From Winogradskyella psychrotolerans (GTDB taxonomy: Bacteria > Bacteroidota > Bacteroidia > Flavobacteriales > Flavobacteriaceae): DNA of 64,000 nucleotides. The notes below the pieces were generated by a model, which was not told where the DNA came from, searched no databases, and worked only from the letters and a program-made list of their open reading frames with translations. Location of the stretch: positions 434,001 to 498,000 of the forward strand of contig NZ_JAHKPN010000011.1 in the NCBI RefSeq assembly GCF_018860545.1, read 5' to 3'. Position numbers and translations under genes: made by a program. Of the stretch, positions 9,349 through 19,628 are shown piece after piece. Each line of letters opens with the position of its first letter. Position 1 is the stretch's first letter.

Positions 9349-10235
9349 TACTCTGCAGTTTTTATAATTTTAGTTTGAACCACCTCATCATTGATCACAG
9401 TTCGTTCAAAAAAGTTAAAGATTTTGTCCATTTCCTCAATAGGAATTCGAGCAACTTCATGACCACCTCCTTTGACACTATTGAAATAGTAAGATGTCTC
9501 AAATTCCTGAAGCTTTTCGCTTATAATTTTAGAACCGTCTAGCACAAAATAACCGTCTCTTTTAGGGTCACAAAAATGATGCGATGCCGTTCCATAAGGC
9601 ACTAATTTATCATCTGTTCCGTGATATAAAACGGCTGGAATGGTATTTTCTGCAGTAATATATCTCGCATCAACCACTGCACCTGCACAAGAAAATAGAC
9701 CGGCAAATTTCACATTATTATAAGCATCTTTATCGGCCACAAAATAATCCTTCATAAAGACTGCATTTAGTATGCCCTCTGCTCCAGCACTACTCCCACC
9801 AGCTATAATTTTAGAAACATCAATATGTAAAGATTTGGCATTTTCTACCAAAAATTTTGCTGCATCTAAATAATCGATTGCCGCTTGTTTAAAGGTTTCC
9901 ATTTTATCGTCTTTAGTGCAATCACACCCAAAACCTGTAGCCGTATTTTTTCGTAACAAACGATAGCTAATAGAAACACCTATGTAGTTTTGTTCATTTG
10001 CTGCGTATTTAACCAAATTCTGATCATTTGGAAATGCACGATGACTTCCAGAAAATCCACCGCCATGCATCCAAAGTAATACCGGAAGCGAATCGGATTT
10101 TTTAATGTTTTTTGGAGTAAACACATCGAGTCGCAAGGTATCTTGTCCTTTTATGGAATAGATATAGGTTTCCATGTTTTGAGCAGAAAGCCCAGATGTA
10201 ATCAATAAAACTAGTAAAATTGTTATCTTTTTCAT
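9348..10235 (-). CDS. Exported alpha/beta hydrolase (carboxylesterase/acetylesterase-like)
   Basis: 295 residues with a signal peptide (ITILLVLLITSGLSAQ). HGGG at 57-60 forms the oxyanion hole and G-S-S149-A-G the nucleophile elbow, the pattern of HSL/carboxylesterase-type hydrolases. A later DDKLVPYG block probably holds the acid and GGGHE the His. In a glycan locus such proteins commonly remove acetyl or other acyl groups from sugars. The stop overlaps the sulfatase start and the gene begins right next to the GH2 stop, so GH2-esterase-sulfatase-GH43 form one tightly packed transcript. Confidence 0.82.
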   Translation of the reverse strand: MKKITILLVLLITSGLSAQNMETYIYSIKGQDTLRLDVFTPKNIKKSDSLPVLLWMHGGGFSGSHRAFPNDQNLVKYAANEQNYIGVSISYRLLRKNTATGFGCDCTKDDKMETFKQAAIDYLDAAKFLVENAKSLHIDVSKIIAGGSSAGAEGILNAVFMKDYFVADKDAYNNVKFAGLFSCAGAVVDARYITAENTIPAVLYHGTDDKLVPYGTASHHFCDPKRDGYFVLDGSKIISEKLQEFETSYYFNSVKGGGHEVARIPIEEMDKIFNFFERTVINDEVVQTKIIKTAE

Positions 10236-12848
10236 TTAATTAATTTTTTCAATTAAAACGCCACTAATTACAGGTCGCCCTTCAATAGGTTGTAGCGAAA
10301 TAGTTAAACCTTTATCGTTTTTAATTTCAACTTCCGACGTTAAAGTCACTCCATATTTTTGCGGATATGCTATTGCTAGATTGAATTGCTTCTCTATTGC
10401 GTTATTATTAATAAGCACATCAATCACACGCTTTTTTTGGTTTGAATCTTCTTTACGATTTGACAAATTATAAATGTTTTCGATAGACTTAATTTGCGGT
10501 TCAACAAAAAACAAATCCACTTTATAATTTCCATCAGGAATATCAACTTTATAGGCCGTACAGCCTTCTAATAGCGTTTGAAACAAAGGTTCTGAAGTCG
10601 AGTTTTTAATATCATGAGGCAAACCTTGATTTTTATCTGTGGTCATTCCATAAGGCGTGCCATCTAAATATCCATACCAGCCATTTTTGTAGGCTTGATC
10701 TGGTGCAAATGTGATATCCCTTTCTTCATCATTAAAATAAAAATGAGCACCGATATTAATTCCGAAACGCTTAAAATTTTTAAAATCTAAAGCGTCTAGT
10801 TTTAAAACCTTAACTGTTTTCTCTTCTGAAATCGTTTCTGAAACCAGTTTAATATGGTTTATACCATTTATAAAAGGCATCTCGACCGTTACTACCCCAT
10901 TTTCAAACCGTACATCGGCTTGCTTTTTGCCATTTAAATAAACAATTCCTTCTTCTTGATTTGAAACTATTTGAATGGCATACGAGTCATCTTCAAACAG
11001 CGTTAAACCCTTTAAAAAATCAGTTGCAATATGAACAAATGGTTGTTCATCATTTAAAACTGATTTGTACCAATAATAAATATCCTTTGGTGTTCTGTTG
11101 TATTGCACCAAACCTTTTTGATTAACATGAGGAATAGCATCTCCTCTAAACTCTGAACCAAAATCTGCATAATTCCATGCCGTCATTCCCGTCATGTACG
11201 GACGTTCGGTAATTTGTTTATAATACGACTGATGTAATTTAGCTTGGTAATCCGTTGAAAAATCGAACTTCTTCGGTGTTTTTGTAAAGATCCTAACATC
11301 TGCTCCAGGGCCATATTCGGACAATAGCATAGACCGCTTTGGATAGTGCTTGTGTTGCTCATCCAGAAAAATTCCCAAATCTGGAATATCCTTATCATAC
11401 CAACCAAAGTATAAGTTCCACCCAAAAATCATTGGTAAATCTGCAATCCCAGTTTCGTTATATACATCATTAAGATGACCTGCCATTACTGTGATATGGT
11501 TTGGTGCTAATTCTCTAGTTACATCTTCGAGTTGTGTCGCTAGTTTCACAGATGCTTTTTTTAAATCTTGACGTTCTTGATCTGTTAGTTTATTATTAAA
11601 TACCAATCGAATAAAAATCTCATTCATATAGCCAAACATCACAACAGAAGGAAAATTATAATATTGTTTAATATGTTCCTTTTGCATGTTTGTACTCGTC
11701 TCGAAGTACGCTTCAGAATCAGTAACTATATTTATCACTGGAATTTCCGTCCAAACCAAAATACCGAGTTGATCACATAAATCATATAACTCGCGAGCAT
11801 GCGGATAATGTGCAAAACGAATGACGTTTGACCCCATGTCTTTAATCAGTTCAATATCCTTTTTCTGAAGTGCTATGGGTACAGCGTTTCCATAACCTTC
11901 ATAATCTTGATGACGGTTAACTCCAATTAATTTAATAGGTTTTCCATTTAAATAAAAGCCTTTATCAGGATCGACAGACACCCAACGAAATCCAATATTC
12001 GTTGTTTTTGAATCTAAAATTTTTCCATCCTTATCTTGAAGAACTAGTTTAAGCTGATATAAATAAGGATTTTCAGGCGACCATAATTTTGGACTCTTAA
12101 CTTCAGGTAGTTGTATTTTGAATTCTTCAGACCTTTCAGCTTGAAGTTTAAGCTTTTCTGTATGTGAATTTACAATACGACCTTCAGCATCTAAAAGCGT
12201 AAATTGTAATTCTGTTTTTTCTTTTATTGAAGCCATATTGTTTAGAATTGCCGTCACTTCAATTTGCGCCTGTTCTTCGGAAACCCTTGGATAATTGATG
12301 TAAAAACCATCAGACGCAAAATCCTCTAAACTAAAATGTTGTTTTGGTAAGGTTATTAATTCCACATCGCGATAAATACCTCCGTAAAAGGTGAAGTCGG
12401 CATCTAAAGGTGGAATATCCACATTATGCGAATTATCAACCGTAACCTCAATTACATTATAAGCATCATAATTTATGAATTCAGATATATTGAAATTGAA
12501 CGCTGTGTAACCTCCTTTATGATTTCCTATTTCCTGACCATTAATAAAGACCGTTGCTTCTTGGTTTACGGCATTAAACTTTAAATAATGGCTATTCTCT
12601 TTTGCGTCTGAGCTTATAAAAACCTGTTTTTGATAATACCCCAAACCTCTTCGGTAACCCGGTTCATCATCAAAGGCATCATCTTGGTTCCAAGTGTGTG
12701 GAATGTTTACCGTTTGCCAAGTCGTTTTATCTTCTGAGAATTGCCAACCAGAATTTATGGTAGTTGTCTGACCATTAGTTTCGCATAAAAAAGCCACACC
12801 CAATACGATGTAAAATAGTAAAATTTTATATGTTATTCGGCGCGGCAT
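10236..12848 (-). CDS. GH2 family glycoside hydrolase (beta-galactosidase-like) with malectin-like C-terminus
   Basis: 870 residues, N-terminal signal sequence. Order: jelly-roll sugar-binding domain (about 30-170), Ig-like domain (180-290), TIM barrel (295-600) with GVNRHQDYEG, acid/base Glu410 in GYMNE and nucleophile Glu511 in LLSEYGPG, then beta domains and a malectin-like region (about 690-870: NIGAHFYF, WYGYLDG). The fold includes beta-galactosidases, glucuronidases and mannosidases; the exact sugar is not determinable, though the overall look is beta-galactosidase. Gap to the upstream GH3 is 11 bp. Predicted periplasmic exo-enzyme removing a beta-linked sugar from the locus substrate. 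Confidence 0.88.
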   Translation of the reverse strand: MPRRITYKILLFYIVLGVAFLCETNGQTTTINSGWQFSEDKTTWQTVNIPHTWNQDDAFDDEPGYRRGLGYYQKQVFISSDAKENSHYLKFNAVNQEATVFINGQEIGNHKGGYTAFNFNISEFINYDAYNVIEVTVDNSHNVDIPPLDADFTFYGGIYRDVELITLPKQHFSLEDFASDGFYINYPRVSEEQAQIEVTAILNNMASIKEKTELQFTLLDAEGRIVNSHTEKLKLQAERSEEFKIQLPEVKSPKLWSPENPYLYQLKLVLQDKDGKILDSKTTNIGFRWVSVDPDKGFYLNGKPIKLIGVNRHQDYEGYGNAVPIALQKKDIELIKDMGSNVIRFAHYPHARELYDLCDQLGILVWTEIPVINIVTDSEAYFETSTNMQKEHIKQYYNFPSVVMFGYMNEIFIRLVFNNKLTDQERQDLKKASVKLATQLEDVTRELAPNHITVMAGHLNDVYNETGIADLPMIFGWNLYFGWYDKDIPDLGIFLDEQHKHYPKRSMLLSEYGPGADVRIFTKTPKKFDFSTDYQAKLHQSYYKQITERPYMTGMTAWNYADFGSEFRGDAIPHVNQKGLVQYNRTPKDIYYWYKSVLNDEQPFVHIATDFLKGLTLFEDDSYAIQIVSNQEEGIVYLNGKKQADVRFENGVVTVEMPFINGINHIKLVSETISEEKTVKVLKLDALDFKNFKRFGINIGAHFYFNDEERDITFAPDQAYKNGWYGYLDGTPYGMTTDKNQGLPHDIKNSTSEPLFQTLLEGCTAYKVDIPDGNYKVDLFFVEPQIKSIENIYNLSNRKEDSNQKKRVIDVLINNNAIEKQFNLAIAYPQKYGVTLTSEVEIKNDKGLTISLQPIEGRPVISGVLIEKIN

Positions 12849-12859
12849 ACTACTTGCTA

Positions 12860-15082
12860 TTAATCATTTAGGTTAAAAGTGTGCTTAAATTTAAAATCAG
12901 AACTTGGTGCGATGGCAATTTCAAATTCACCAGTCTCCACACCGTAAATCATGTCACTATTATAAAATTTTAGGTCTTCTGCTGAAATCGTAAACGTTAC
13001 TGTTTTAGACTCTCCTTTTTTTAGAAATATTTTCTGAAAGCCTTTCAATTCTCTTACTGGTCGTGTAACACTTCCTACTTTATCATGAATATAAAGTTGT
13101 ACAATTTCAAAACCATCAGTATCTCCTGTGTTTGTAATCGTCACACGCGCTTCAATGGTATTTGAAAACGTCAGGTTTTCTGAAGACAACTTCAAATCCG
13201 AATATTTAAATTCCGTATAACTTAAACCATGTCCAAAAGCAAATAGAGGAGTGTTGGCCACATCGATATAATTACTTTTATAATCTTCTTTAGGATTGTT
13301 TTCAGGAATTGGACGTCCCGTGTTTTTCATGTTGTAATAAATGGGCACCTGACCTACATTTCTAGGAAATGTTACCGTTAGTTTCCCTGAAGGATTTACG
13401 GTTCCGAATAATAAATCTGCTGTTGCAGCTCCTCCCATAGTTCCCGGAAACCAAACTTCTAAAATGGCGTCTACTAAATTTACCTCTTCTGATAAATTCA
13501 ACGGACGACCGTTCATTACAACCAAAGTAATTTTCTTATTAGGATTCGCTTCTCGTATTTTTTTGATCAGCTTCGGCTGAATTCCTGGAATTTTTAGGTC
13601 TGTTCGTGATGCTGCTTCCCCACTCATGTGATGATCCTCTCCCATGACTAAAACAATCTCATCAGCTTGTTGAGATATAGAAATCGCTTCCTCAAAACCA
13701 GATTCATCATCGTTTAAAATATCACAGCCTTTTGCATATAAAATTTGGTTGGTTTTTAAGTATTCCGAAATACCTTCGTAAATACTAACAGCTGTACCTC
13801 CACGGTCTCCTTTTGCAGCCCAATTACCAATAATATCGGCTTCATCTTTTACCAAAGGCCCAATAAAAGCTATCTTTTTAGTGTTTTTAGAAAGTGGCAA
13901 AGCATTGTTTCTATTTTGCAACAGCACCGACGAAGCTGCAGCAATTTCTCTTGCTTTCGCTAAAAATTCTGGTTTCAATGCTGTATTAGCTTCCCGTTCT
14001 TCATCAATGTAACGGTAAGGGTCATCAAACAATCCCAACTTATATTTAGCTAGTAAAATTCGTTTACAAGCATCATTTATATACGCTTCGGAAACTTTGC
14101 CCTCTTCAACTAATGTTTTAAGATGTAAACGATAAACATGGCCTACCATATCCATATCTACACCAGCATTCATACCAATTCTAGCCGCATCAATACTATC
14201 TTTAGCAAAGCCATGCTGAATCATTTCATTAATTGAGGTATAATCTGAAACCACGAAGCCATCAAATTTCCATTCGTCTCTAAGAATATCTCTTAACGTG
14301 AATTTATTACCAGATGTTGGCACTCCATTGAGTTCGTTAAAAGCCGACATAAACGTTTCTACTCCAGCATCTACAGCAGCTTTAAAAGGCGGTAAATACA
14401 CATTTCGCAATTCACCTTCTCCCATATTAGTCGTGTGATAATCGCGTCCGGCTTGTGCTGCTCCATAAGCCACATAATGTTTAGCACAAGCTAAAATGGT
14501 GTTGGGTTGTGATAAATCGTCTCCTTGAAATCCATACACATAAGCTTTACCCATTTCGTTATTTAGGTAGACATCTTCACCAGCACCTTCAGAAATTCGT
14601 CCCCAACGCGGTTCTCTAGACACATCAATCATTGGTGCAAATGTCCAGTGAATACCTTCTGCCGACGCTTCTTCGGCTGCAATACGCGAACTTTCTTCAA
14701 CCATTTTTAAATCCCAACTTGCCGATAAGCCTAAGTTTATAGGAAAAATAGTACGATGACCATGGATGACATCGTAACCAAATAATAATGGAATACCCAA
14801 ACGAGATTCTTCGACAGCAATTGTTTGTAAGTCGCGCGTGCCTTTTACAGACATGGCGTTTAACATCGCTCCCATATTCCCTTCTCGAATATATTTCCCA
14901 TTATCTGAACCAACAATTGGTCCGGTTTGATCCCAATGACCACTATACATAACGGTTTGTCCTATCTTTTCCTGAAGGGTCATTAGATTCATTAAAGAAT
15001 CGACTTTAGCTTCGTAGTTTTGAGAAAAACCACTACTAAGCGTACCACATAGAATTATGTATAGAAATCTTAACTTCATCAT
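12860..15082 (-). CDS. GH3 beta-glucosidase (BglX type), periplasmic
   Basis: 740 residues with a cleavable signal peptide (about 1-20). GH3 three-domain layout: TIM barrel (25-340) with nucleophile Asp280 in GFVVSDYTS and substrate-binding KHYVAYGAAQAGRDY; alpha/beta sandwich (370-580) with the acid/base candidate in MGEDHHMSGEAASR; fibronectin-III-like tail (640-735). Full family length. It shows strong similarity to the GH3 encoded just upstream, so the pair are paralogues. Family activity is exo-hydrolysis of beta-glucosides. Next to GH144-like genes, a role in cleaving beta-1,2-gluco-oligosaccharides (sophorose type) is a reasonable inference, by analogy with Bacteroides GH144/GH3 loci. 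Confidence 0.92.
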   Translation of the reverse strand: MMKLRFLYIILCGTLSSGFSQNYEAKVDSLMNLMTLQEKIGQTVMYSGHWDQTGPIVGSDNGKYIREGNMGAMLNAMSVKGTRDLQTIAVEESRLGIPLLFGYDVIHGHRTIFPINLGLSASWDLKMVEESSRIAAEEASAEGIHWTFAPMIDVSREPRWGRISEGAGEDVYLNNEMGKAYVYGFQGDDLSQPNTILACAKHYVAYGAAQAGRDYHTTNMGEGELRNVYLPPFKAAVDAGVETFMSAFNELNGVPTSGNKFTLRDILRDEWKFDGFVVSDYTSINEMIQHGFAKDSIDAARIGMNAGVDMDMVGHVYRLHLKTLVEEGKVSEAYINDACKRILLAKYKLGLFDDPYRYIDEEREANTALKPEFLAKAREIAAASSVLLQNRNNALPLSKNTKKIAFIGPLVKDEADIIGNWAAKGDRGGTAVSIYEGISEYLKTNQILYAKGCDILNDDESGFEEAISISQQADEIVLVMGEDHHMSGEAASRTDLKIPGIQPKLIKKIREANPNKKITLVVMNGRPLNLSEEVNLVDAILEVWFPGTMGGAATADLLFGTVNPSGKLTVTFPRNVGQVPIYYNMKNTGRPIPENNPKEDYKSNYIDVANTPLFAFGHGLSYTEFKYSDLKLSSENLTFSNTIEARVTITNTGDTDGFEIVQLYIHDKVGSVTRPVRELKGFQKIFLKKGESKTVTFTISAEDLKFYNSDMIYGVETGEFEIAIAPSSDFKFKHTFNLND

Positions 15083-15086
15083 GCTT

Positions 15087-17426
15087 TTATTTTGTCAATT
15101 CAAATTCAGCCATCATCTTGGTTGTAGAATCTGTACCTACAAACACGTGGAATTTTCCTGGTTCTGCTACAAAATCTAAATCTGAATTATAAAATTTTAA
15201 GTCGTCAACCGATATAGTGAAGGTTACGGTTTTAGTGTCTCCTTTATTAATTTCTACTTTCTGAAAGCCTTTTAATTCTTTTAAAGGTCTAGTTACTGAA
15301 CCAACAACATCTCTAATGTAAAGTTGAACCACTTCCTTCCCATCATAATCACCAGAATTGGTCACCTCAACAGAAACCTCTACGGAGCCATCCATGTTAA
15401 TTGAGTTTGTATTCAAGTTTAGATTTGAATATTCAAATGTTGTATAACTTAACCCGTAACCAAAAGGATATAATGGCTCGTTACGCTCATCGATATAATT
15501 ACTTTTGAATTTTTCAAAACGGCCTTCTTCATTCATCAACGGTCGTCCTGTATTTTTATGATTGTAAAAAATTGGAATTTGCCCAACACTTCTAGGAAAA
15601 GTCGCTGTTAATTTTCCTGATGGATTTACATCTCCAAACAACACATCTGAAATGGCTAAACCTGCTTCACTTCCAGGAAACCAAACATTAAGTATGGCTG
15701 GTACGTTTTCATTTTCCTCAACCAACTCTAAAGGTCTTCCAGTAAATAAAACCAACACTACAGGTTTTCCGGTTTTAAGTAACGCATTTAATAAATCTTT
15801 TTGAACTTGAGGAATTCCTATTTCTGTTCTACTACTACTCTCGCCACTAAATTCTGCTGATTCTCCAATGGCAGCAATGATGACATCTGCTTTATTCGCG
15901 ATACTTAACGCTTCATCTAATAATTGCTTATCTGTTCTACCATCTCTTGGAATGGTTTTACCAAACATGGTTGCCTTTTGTTCGAGTTCTAAATCATAGT
16001 CTACATTACTTCCTTTCGCATAAAGCACATTGGCTTTATCGCCAACTACGGTTTTTAAACCTTCAAAAAATGGATTTGATTTATCCTGTTGCGTTGCGAC
16101 ACTCCAGGTCCCAGCCATATTTACGGCATTATTCCCTAGAGGTCCGATTAGAGCAATCGTACCTTCCTTTTTTAATGGTAAAAGATTATTTTCATTCTTC
16201 AATAAGACTGTTGACTCTGCACCTACTTTTCTTGCAAAAGCTCTATTTTCATCCGTAAACACTTCGTTTTTTGCTCTGTCGCTATCCAAATATTTATAAG
16301 GATCATCGAACAAGCCTAATTGATATTTTGCGGTTAACATACGTTTTACAGCAATATCTATATCTTCAATTTTTACCATACCTTTATCTATTGCACCGTT
16401 TAACGATTTCACAAAAGCAGCAGTCACAGAAGGAGAATCACCTGCCATATCCATATCAATACCTGCATTTAAAGCCTGCGCCACAACTTCTTCTTCATTA
16501 CCCACTCCGTGTGCCATCATTTCATAGATGCCTGTATAATCCGTTACCACGAAACCATTAAAACCCCAATCATCACGCAATAAATCCGTAAGTAACCACT
16601 TGTTTCCTGTTGCTGGTACGCCATCAATTTCATTAAAAGATGCCATTACCGAACCCACACCTGCATCAATAGCCGCTTTGTAAGGCTCTAAATATTCATT
16701 ATACATTCTAATTTTACTCATATCGACCGTGTTATAATCACGACCAGCTTCTGAAGCTCCATATAAAGCAAAATGTTTTACGCATGCCATCAACGTATTA
16801 TTTTGACTTAAATCATCTTGTTGATACCCTTTTACCATCGCTTCTGCAATACGACTTCCTAAATACGGATCTTCACCATTACCTTCAGAAACCCGTCCCC
16901 AACGAGGATCACGTGAAATGTCTACCATTGGAGAAAACGTCCAGTTAATACCATCCGCACTAGCTTCTGTTGCCGCCATACGTGCGGTTTTTTCGATAAG
17001 TTCCATATCCCAAGTCGATGATAAACCTAATGGAATTGGGAATGTGGTTTCGTAACCATGAATAACATCCATTCCAAAAAGTAGAGGGATTTTTAATCGG
17101 CTTTCTTCCACAGCAATCTTTTGGACTGCTCTAATTTTTTCAACAGATTTTATGTTGAACATACCTCCAACTAAACCATCTTGGATTTTTTTACCAACAT
17201 CAGAACTTGTACCTAAACCTGTTGTGATGTCACCTGAAACGGGAAGATTAAGCTGGCCTATTTTTTCATCTAAAGTCATAAGACCCAAAATAGAATCTAC
17301 TTGAGCTTCAAATGGATTATTAGTGTCAGCAGTTGTCTTTATTGCATCCGAATTTGAATTACAACTTGAAAAAGTGAAAGCGATTAAAAAAAGTGCTATT
17401 AGTTTAGTGGAAAATCGTTTAGTCAT
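15087..17426 (-). CDS. GH3 beta-glucosidase, lipoprotein
   Basis: 779 residues, lipobox FTFSSC (Cys22), so membrane anchored, unlike its downstream neighbour. Same GH3 layout: nucleophile Asp296 in GFVVTDYTG, KHFALYGASEAGRDY, acid/base candidate in IGESAEFSGESSSR, C-terminal Fn3-like domain. Gaps of 4 bp on both sides place it in the middle of a compact operon. Having one anchored and one soluble GH3 suggests division of labour by location or oligosaccharide length; this is inference. Confidence 0.92.
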   Translation of the reverse strand: MTKRFSTKLIALFLIAFTFSSCNSNSDAIKTTADTNNPFEAQVDSILGLMTLDEKIGQLNLPVSGDITTGLGTSSDVGKKIQDGLVGGMFNIKSVEKIRAVQKIAVEESRLKIPLLFGMDVIHGYETTFPIPLGLSSTWDMELIEKTARMAATEASADGINWTFSPMVDISRDPRWGRVSEGNGEDPYLGSRIAEAMVKGYQQDDLSQNNTLMACVKHFALYGASEAGRDYNTVDMSKIRMYNEYLEPYKAAIDAGVGSVMASFNEIDGVPATGNKWLLTDLLRDDWGFNGFVVTDYTGIYEMMAHGVGNEEEVVAQALNAGIDMDMAGDSPSVTAAFVKSLNGAIDKGMVKIEDIDIAVKRMLTAKYQLGLFDDPYKYLDSDRAKNEVFTDENRAFARKVGAESTVLLKNENNLLPLKKEGTIALIGPLGNNAVNMAGTWSVATQQDKSNPFFEGLKTVVGDKANVLYAKGSNVDYDLELEQKATMFGKTIPRDGRTDKQLLDEALSIANKADVIIAAIGESAEFSGESSSRTEIGIPQVQKDLLNALLKTGKPVVLVLFTGRPLELVEENENVPAILNVWFPGSEAGLAISDVLFGDVNPSGKLTATFPRSVGQIPIFYNHKNTGRPLMNEEGRFEKFKSNYIDERNEPLYPFGYGLSYTTFEYSNLNLNTNSINMDGSVEVSVEVTNSGDYDGKEVVQLYIRDVVGSVTRPLKELKGFQKVEINKGDTKTVTFTISVDDLKFYNSDLDFVAEPGKFHVFVGTDSTTKMMAEFELTK

Positions 17427-17430
17427 TGTA

Positions 17431-18234
17431 TTATTTTGTTTTTGAAAAAAGCCAATTTAAAAGTTCTGGTTCTGCAAAAGCTGGATCCCAGCTGTTATGG
17501 TTTGCAAAGTCGTATAAGGTCAATTTAGGAAAGCCACCTGCACTGATTATTGCAGATGCCATATTTAAAGATAATTTAGGATCAACTACATCATCTTTTG
17601 CTCCGTGTAAAATCCATAATGGAATCGTTTGAGCATAAGCCGTTACAGATTCTGGATTACCACCTCCACAAATTGGAATTGCCGCAGCAAACATTTCGGG
17701 TTTACGGTAAATGATTTCAAAAGTTCCCATGCCTCCCATGGATAATCCCATAGCGTACACTTGATCTGCTTTCACGTAAGGTTGAGCAACCAACTCATCC
17801 ATCAAATCCATCACTAATGCCATTGCAGTTGTTGGTGCATCTTTATACTTATAATTAAATGTAATAGGTTTTGTTGAGCGGTCTGCTTCTAACTTAGACC
17901 AATAATCTTTTCTAGGACATTGTGGAAATATCACAATAGCAGGAAGTGAATCTCTCGTCGTTTCGTTTAAAAATAATTGACTCCCATGAGCCAGTTGTTT
18001 TTTATTGTCATTGCCACGTTCTCCCGCTCCATGAAGCATTAGTACTACTGGATATGTTTTTGACTCATCAAAATTCTTAGGTAAAAGCATTCTGTAATTG
18101 AGGGTGTCTCCATTTTCAATATGATACTCATATGAAAACAACTCTTTTGAAGGCTCTGTTTGCTGTTGTGCTTTTACGGCACATGAACTCAAAGCGACAA
18201 CACTAAAGACCAAAATTAAAAACTGATGTTTCAT
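17431..18234 (-). CDS. Alpha/beta hydrolase lipoprotein (dienelactone hydrolase/PHB-depolymerase-like esterase)
   Basis: 267 residues, lipobox VVALSSC (Cys18). Catalytic triad visible: Ser165 in GLSMG, Asp215 in GAKDDVVD, His246 in ANHNSWD; oxyanion region LHGAGERG. The sequence type is the predicted-peptidase/dienelactone-hydrolase group often found in Bacteroidetes glycan loci and variously shown to be carbohydrate esterases. It sits 17 bp after a GH144-like gene and 4 bp before GH3. Second esterase of the locus, unrelated in detail to the one at 9348-10235. Confidence 0.83.
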   Translation of the reverse strand: MKHQFLILVFSVVALSSCAVKAQQQTEPSKELFSYEYHIENGDTLNYRMLLPKNFDESKTYPVVLMLHGAGERGNDNKKQLAHGSQLFLNETTRDSLPAIVIFPQCPRKDYWSKLEADRSTKPITFNYKYKDAPTTAMALVMDLMDELVAQPYVKADQVYAMGLSMGGMGTFEIIYRKPEMFAAAIPICGGGNPESVTAYAQTIPLWILHGAKDDVVDPKLSLNMASAIISAGGFPKLTLYDFANHNSWDPAFAEPELLNWLFSKTK

Positions 18235-18251
18235 GTTTAATTGTTTATATA

Positions 18252-19625
18252 TTAATATGTAAATCCTAATGCATCCAAACCATTTTGAATGTCTTCATTT
18301 TGCATAAAAAGATTCCAGAACAAACCAGATCTATAATTTTCGATCATAATAATTTCTGGTCCTTGGTCGATAGCTAAATATTGTTCAGTCACCCAATCAT
18401 TATACTGTGGACTAAATGCATCGTAAAAACCAGCTGTTCCGAATAAAATATCTTCTTTACTGTAGAAATAATGCATTGCTGCTAATGATTTCTCCGGTGT
18501 ATAAGGAATAGAACTAATTGCTGCTGTTGGTGAAATAACACCTAAATCATTTTCTGGACTGTGCGCTGAATACCCAGTTGATCCATCTGAATTTCGACTG
18601 TAACTTGCCGTTAAACCCCAACAATTCTCACCATAATCAGCATAATTATATGGATTGCTCACACAGTGTTGATAATTAATATTAGTGTGATTTACATTGA
18701 GATCCCAATAATTAGCATATTGGTCAGAAAGGTTTGTAGGATTTAATCCTAAGAATGAATAATGCGCCCAAAATAATGGACCAGTACCAGAACCAGCATG
18801 ATCTAATATAAGCGGAATACCATATTGACTTTCAGTTGAAACAATGTTACCATTATTAGCCCAACCTTGATGGTACACTTCTGCCGGAATAGGGAAGTCC
18901 GGCGAAGCTGCACCAAGGATAAACGCTATTAATGTTTCATTGTATCCTTTAAGTTCTAAGTTGATTGAAAAACCATTATCTGGACTCCAATGCCAATACA
19001 AGGCATCTTGGTTTTGTGTATACCAGTTCCATTCTACACCTTTCCATAATTCATCTGCTTGAGTTGCTAGCGCCGCTTCATCTGTAGTACCATTTTTAAA
19101 ATATTCTTTTACACAAATTAAACCTTGTGCAAAAAGTGCGGTTTCAACTAAATCACCTCCATTGTCCTGATCACTGAATGGAATAACGTTTCCGCTTGCT
19201 CCATCTATCCAATGAGGCCATGCACCATGAAATCGATCTGCACCTTCAAAAAAATCTAAAATTTTACTCAATCTAGTAATAGCTACAGTTCTTGAAACAT
19301 AACCGCGTTCTATACCTACCAAAATTGCCATGAGCCCAAATCCACTTCCACCAGTGGTGACAACATTTTGACTGTTTGAAGGGTCATTAGGATGGTAACG
19401 CTCTCTAGCTCCACCCGAATTAAACTCTGCGAAATCCCAAAAATATTTAAAAGTTTTTTGTTGGGTTAAGTCTAATAATTCTTCATCCGTTAATGAAGGG
19501 ATGATAACCGGATTGTCATCTGCTGGATCCTCTGGTTCAATAGGCTCTTGATAATTAGAACCACCATTATCCGTACCACAGCTCAAACAAATAAATGCGA
19601 CTAAGAAAAGACTAAACAATCTCAT
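18252..19625 (-). CDS. GH144-like glucanase (PF10091 glycoamylase domain), lipoprotein, copy 2
   Basis: 457 residues, lipobox FICLSC near residue 16 followed by a Pro/Glu/Asp-rich linker (about 25-45). The PF10091-type (alpha/alpha)6 barrel follows: TFKYFWDFA, ARERYHP, VTTGGSGFGLMAI, RFHGAWPHWIDG, GGDLVETALFAQGL, YWHWSPDNGFSIN, ISPTAAISSIPYTP, AIDQGPEIIMIENYRSGLFW. Characterised relatives (Chitinophaga, Bacteroides and Parabacteroides GH144) are endo-beta-1,2-glucanases; related newer families share the fold, so the linkage is not certain. 3 bp gap from the paralogue upstream. The linker suggests a surface-exposed endo-enzyme. Confidence 0.85.
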   Translation of the reverse strand: MRLFSLFLVAFICLSCGTDNGGSNYQEPIEPEDPADDNPVIIPSLTDEELLDLTQQKTFKYFWDFAEFNSGGARERYHPNDPSNSQNVVTTGGSGFGLMAILVGIERGYVSRTVAITRLSKILDFFEGADRFHGAWPHWIDGASGNVIPFSDQDNGGDLVETALFAQGLICVKEYFKNGTTDEAALATQADELWKGVEWNWYTQNQDALYWHWSPDNGFSINLELKGYNETLIAFILGAASPDFPIPAEVYHQGWANNGNIVSTESQYGIPLILDHAGSGTGPLFWAHYSFLGLNPTNLSDQYANYWDLNVNHTNINYQHCVSNPYNYADYGENCWGLTASYSRNSDGSTGYSAHSPENDLGVISPTAAISSIPYTPEKSLAAMHYFYSKEDILFGTAGFYDAFSPQYNDWVTEQYLAIDQGPEIIMIENYRSGLFWNLFMQNEDIQNGLDALGFTY

Positions 19626-19628
19626 ACT

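Noticed and set aside
15947..16561. Open frames on the plus strand opposite the GH3 gene
   Set aside because: Antisense shadows of a clear GH3 coding sequence; no family features and low-complexity translation.
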